Below are positions 62,340-64,000 of a stretch of 64,000 bases of DNA, in pieces. Position 1 is the stretch's first letter. Every line of letters begins with the position of its first letter. The notes under the pieces are model-generated. The model was given only the letters and a program-made list of their open reading frames with translations. It did not search any database and was not told where the DNA came from. The DNA comes from Chitinophagaceae bacterium. GTDB lineage: Bacteria > Bacteroidota > Bacteroidia > Chitinophagales > Chitinophagaceae. The DNA is taken from positions 1 through 64,000 of the forward strand of contig JALHRP010000011.1 of NCBI GenBank assembly GCA_022841365.1, written 5' to 3'. Position numbers and translations under genes: made by a program.

Positions 62340-62984
62340 ATGTCCGTTGAGAAAATAAAACTGGCTATTGTTGACGATCATCAGATAGTAATTGACGGGC
62401 TCCATTCCCTGCTGAAAGGGTACGATCAGTTTGAAATTGTACTGGAATCGAACCACCCCGAAACCATACCACAACAACTCCGTAAACAACAGGTTGATAT
62501 TTTATTAACGGATGTGATGATGCCGGGCATGACGGGCGTTGAACTGGCCCGTCAGGTGAAAAAAGAATTTCCTGACATCCGCATCATTGCCCTCTCTATG
62601 AATGGCGAAGGCAGTCTGGTAAACCAGATGATTGATGAAAGCGACATCAGCGGATACCTGCTCAAAAACATCGGACAAACAGAATTCATCAGTGCCTTAA
62701 ATAAAATTGCAGCAGGCGGTATTTATTTCAGTGATGATGTATTGCAGGAAATGCTGAAAGCAAGTGAACGGAAAAAACAAACGGATGAAGAAGCAAGACT
62801 CACTCACCGTGAAGTTGAAATTGTAAGGCTTATTGAAAAAGAATACAGCAACAAAAAAATTGCGGAAGAATTATTCCTGAGTGAACGAACCGTTGAAACG
62901 CACAGGAAAAACATCTTCCGCAAAACAAAAACCAATTCGGTAATCGGGTTAATTAAATATGCTTACGAGCACAAACTCATTTAG
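62340..62984 (+). CDS. NarL/FixJ-type response regulator
   Basis: A 214-residue two-domain regulator. The receiver domain has VDDHQIVIDG and the phospho-aspartate in LLTDVMMPGMTG; the LuxR-type HTH is LTHREVEIVRLIEKEYSNKKIAEELFLSERTVETHRKNIFRKTKTNS. It pairs with the TPR histidine kinase encoded directly upstream. Its targets may include the adjacent outer-membrane-like genes, but no shared operator was found. Its stop lies two bases from the stop of the convergent 62987 gene. Confidence 0.95.
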   Translation: MSVEKIKLAIVDDHQIVIDGLHSLLKGYDQFEIVLESNHPETIPQQLRKQQVDILLTDVMMPGMTGVELARQVKKEFPDIRIIALSMNGEGSLVNQMIDESDISGYLLKNIGQTEFISALNKIAAGGIYFSDDVLQEMLKASERKKQTDEEARLTHREVEIVRLIEKEYSNKKIAEELFLSERTVETHRKNIFRKTKTNSVIGLIKYAYEHKLI

Positions 62985-62986
62985 TA

Positions 62987-63508
62987 CTAACGGATACCGA
63001 TACCCACCTTTACAACAATTGAGTTAGATGAACCCGGAGAATTGACCCGCTTAATGGCATCGTAATGAATGCTGGCCTGCAGTTTTGAAATATGCAACCC
63101 CGCTCCCACATCATAAATAAATCTGGATTCTCTGGCAAGCAGCTCCGCATCTTTTACAAGACCGGTACCCAGGTTACCTGTTACAAAAAACTGTTGCACG
63201 GGATAAAACCGTACACCTGCTTTTAACGGAATCATGGTAATATTTCCGTAGTTGTAATAAATTTCGGGATAAGCAGGATCGGCTGCAAAAGACTGGTAAC
63301 CGATGGTTCCCGTTACATATACATTTGAAGCTACAGCGAAACCGGCCAATCCTTCAACGCCCAGCACGCTCCTGTAACCGTTTCTGAAATCACCCACAGG
63401 TGTACCAATAATTAAATTACCGCCAAACAAGGTTTTGCCTTTTTGTGCTTTTACCAATGATGGGCTAAAAAAAATCAGCAGCAGAGAAAACAGAAAAAAT
63501 TGTTTCAT
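62987..63508 (-). CDS. hypothetical outer-membrane-like protein, paralog 1
   Basis: A 173-residue protein with a signal peptide (MKQFFLFSLLLIFF, cleavage near VKAQ). The mature part has an outer-membrane beta-barrel pattern: GGNLIIGTPVGDFRNGYRSVLGVEGLAGFAVASNVYVTGTIGYQ, MIPLKAGVRFYPVQQFFVTGNLGTG, FIYDVGAGLHISKLQASIHYDAI, ending in KVGIGIR. It is a clear paralog of the next gene upstream, so the pair arose by tandem duplication. The start at 63508 is chosen for the signal peptide. Confidence 0.75.
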   Translation of the reverse strand: MKQFFLFSLLLIFFSPSLVKAQKGKTLFGGNLIIGTPVGDFRNGYRSVLGVEGLAGFAVASNVYVTGTIGYQSFAADPAYPEIYYNYGNITMIPLKAGVRFYPVQQFFVTGNLGTGLVKDAELLARESRFIYDVGAGLHISKLQASIHYDAIKRVNSPGSSNSIVVKVGIGIR

Positions 63509-63609
63509 ACAATAGTTTTCCATCCATTTGCCAAATCTGTACCAAACTAAAAGCTTCTGAGCTTTTGAATTTTCTTTAACAACCTGTTCAGTCATAAACA
63601 GCCGCAAAA

Positions 63610-64000
63610 CTACTTTAATGCAATGCCGAATTTTAACTGAATGCTGGCAGAAGTACCGCTGTTATTTTTGCGTTGCCATGCATCGTAATGCACACTCATT
63701 TGTCCCAATAAGAAATGCAGCCCCACCCCTGCATCGTACATAAAATTTGCCTGACGAGATTCCATGGATTCATCTTTCAAAAAACCATAGCCCGCATTAC
63801 CGGTAATGAAAAGCCGTTTGGTTGCATACACCCGTACACCCGCTTTTAACGGAATCACAGTAATTTTTCCGAACGTGTTAGAACTAACGGGACGGTAAGA
63901 TGTGTAGCCAACCGTACCCAGAAAGTAAATTTTGCTTACACCAATACCTGCAGATGCTTCAATACCTGTTGCGCCCTTGTAGCCATTTTTAAAATCGCCG
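63610..64000 (-). CDS. hypothetical outer-membrane-like protein, paralog 2, start outside window
   Basis: The frame is open to the window edge, so only the C-terminal ~129 residues are visible. It shares GDFKNGYKGATGIEASAGIG, MIPLKAGVRVYATKRLFITGNAGYG and FMYDAGVGLHFLLGQMSVHYDAW with paralog 1. Ends KFGIALK. Function unknown; likely an outer-membrane barrel. Confidence 0.7.
   Translation of the reverse strand, partial: GDFKNGYKGATGIEASAGIGVSKIYFLGTVGYTSYRPVSSNTFGKITVIPLKAGVRVYATKRLFITGNAGYGFLKDESMESRQANFMYDAGVGLHFLLGQMSVHYDAWQRKNNSGTSASIQLKFGIALK

Overview
The window looks like part of a Bacteroidota chromosome, most likely class Chitinophagia (Chitinophagaceae or a close relative). This is inferred from gene content and style: C-terminal sorting domains of the type IX secretion system, a TonB-dependent receptor with an N-terminal carboxypeptidase-regulatory-like domain, hairpin terminators, almost no Shine-Dalgarno sequences, and Bacteroidota-type promoters with a TAnnTTTG element. 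No prophage, intact insertion sequence, CRISPR array, tRNA or rRNA gene was recognised.

Layout. Bases 1-8.5 kb hold housekeeping genes: a phosphopantetheinyl transferase cut by the window edge, murB, an NAD(P)-binding oxidoreductase, priA, plsC, a DUF4258 protein and mtaB. From 8.5 to 16.7 kb, on the minus strand, is a complete SUF iron-sulfur locus transcribed sufB-sufC-sufD-(broken GxxExxY gene)-sufS-sufE-DUF59-bacilliredoxin-Rrf2 regulator. From 17 to 29.5 kb come an ORF6N gene with an unknown membrane protein, a choice-of-anchor I lipoprotein, the two subunits of a 3-oxoacid CoA-transferase, a hybrid histidine kinase, an rRNA methyltransferase, a LuxE-like protein, a UbiA-like membrane protein and an M42 peptidase. 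From 29.5 to 34.2 kb is a compact cassette of unknown function: a tiny membrane protein, a kinase-like/methyltransferase fusion and two paralogous membrane sulfatase-fold enzymes. Then follow aroQ, carA and the ribosomal/RNA polymerase operon infA-rpmJ-rpsM-rpsK-rpsD-rpoA-rplQ (minus strand, 35.8-39.8 kb). The last third is mixed: a secreted sugar dehydrogenase, hmgA, a bestrophin, a phosphodiesterase, rpe, a TonB receptor, an acyl-CoA ligase, phoH, crcB, parB, dapB, a TPR histidine kinase with its response regulator, and two tandem outer-membrane-like paralogs at the right edge.

The most striking feature is the density of short intergenic repeats. At least seven kinds of small inverted or tandem repeats sit between genes. 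The commonest is a GC-rich palindromic element with arms like CCCCCTTT/AGGGGG or CCCTCTC/GAGAGGG. Copies fill most spacers of the SUF operon, supply stop codons and C-terminal residues of several proteins, sit in frame inside mtaB and near the priA start, and appear to supply half of the mtaB promoter. A broken GxxExxY gene is flanked by a different inverted repeat. The sufB upstream region carries two closely spaced palindromes that overlap a promoter element and are good candidates for the operator of the Rrf2 regulator encoded at the far end of the operon.
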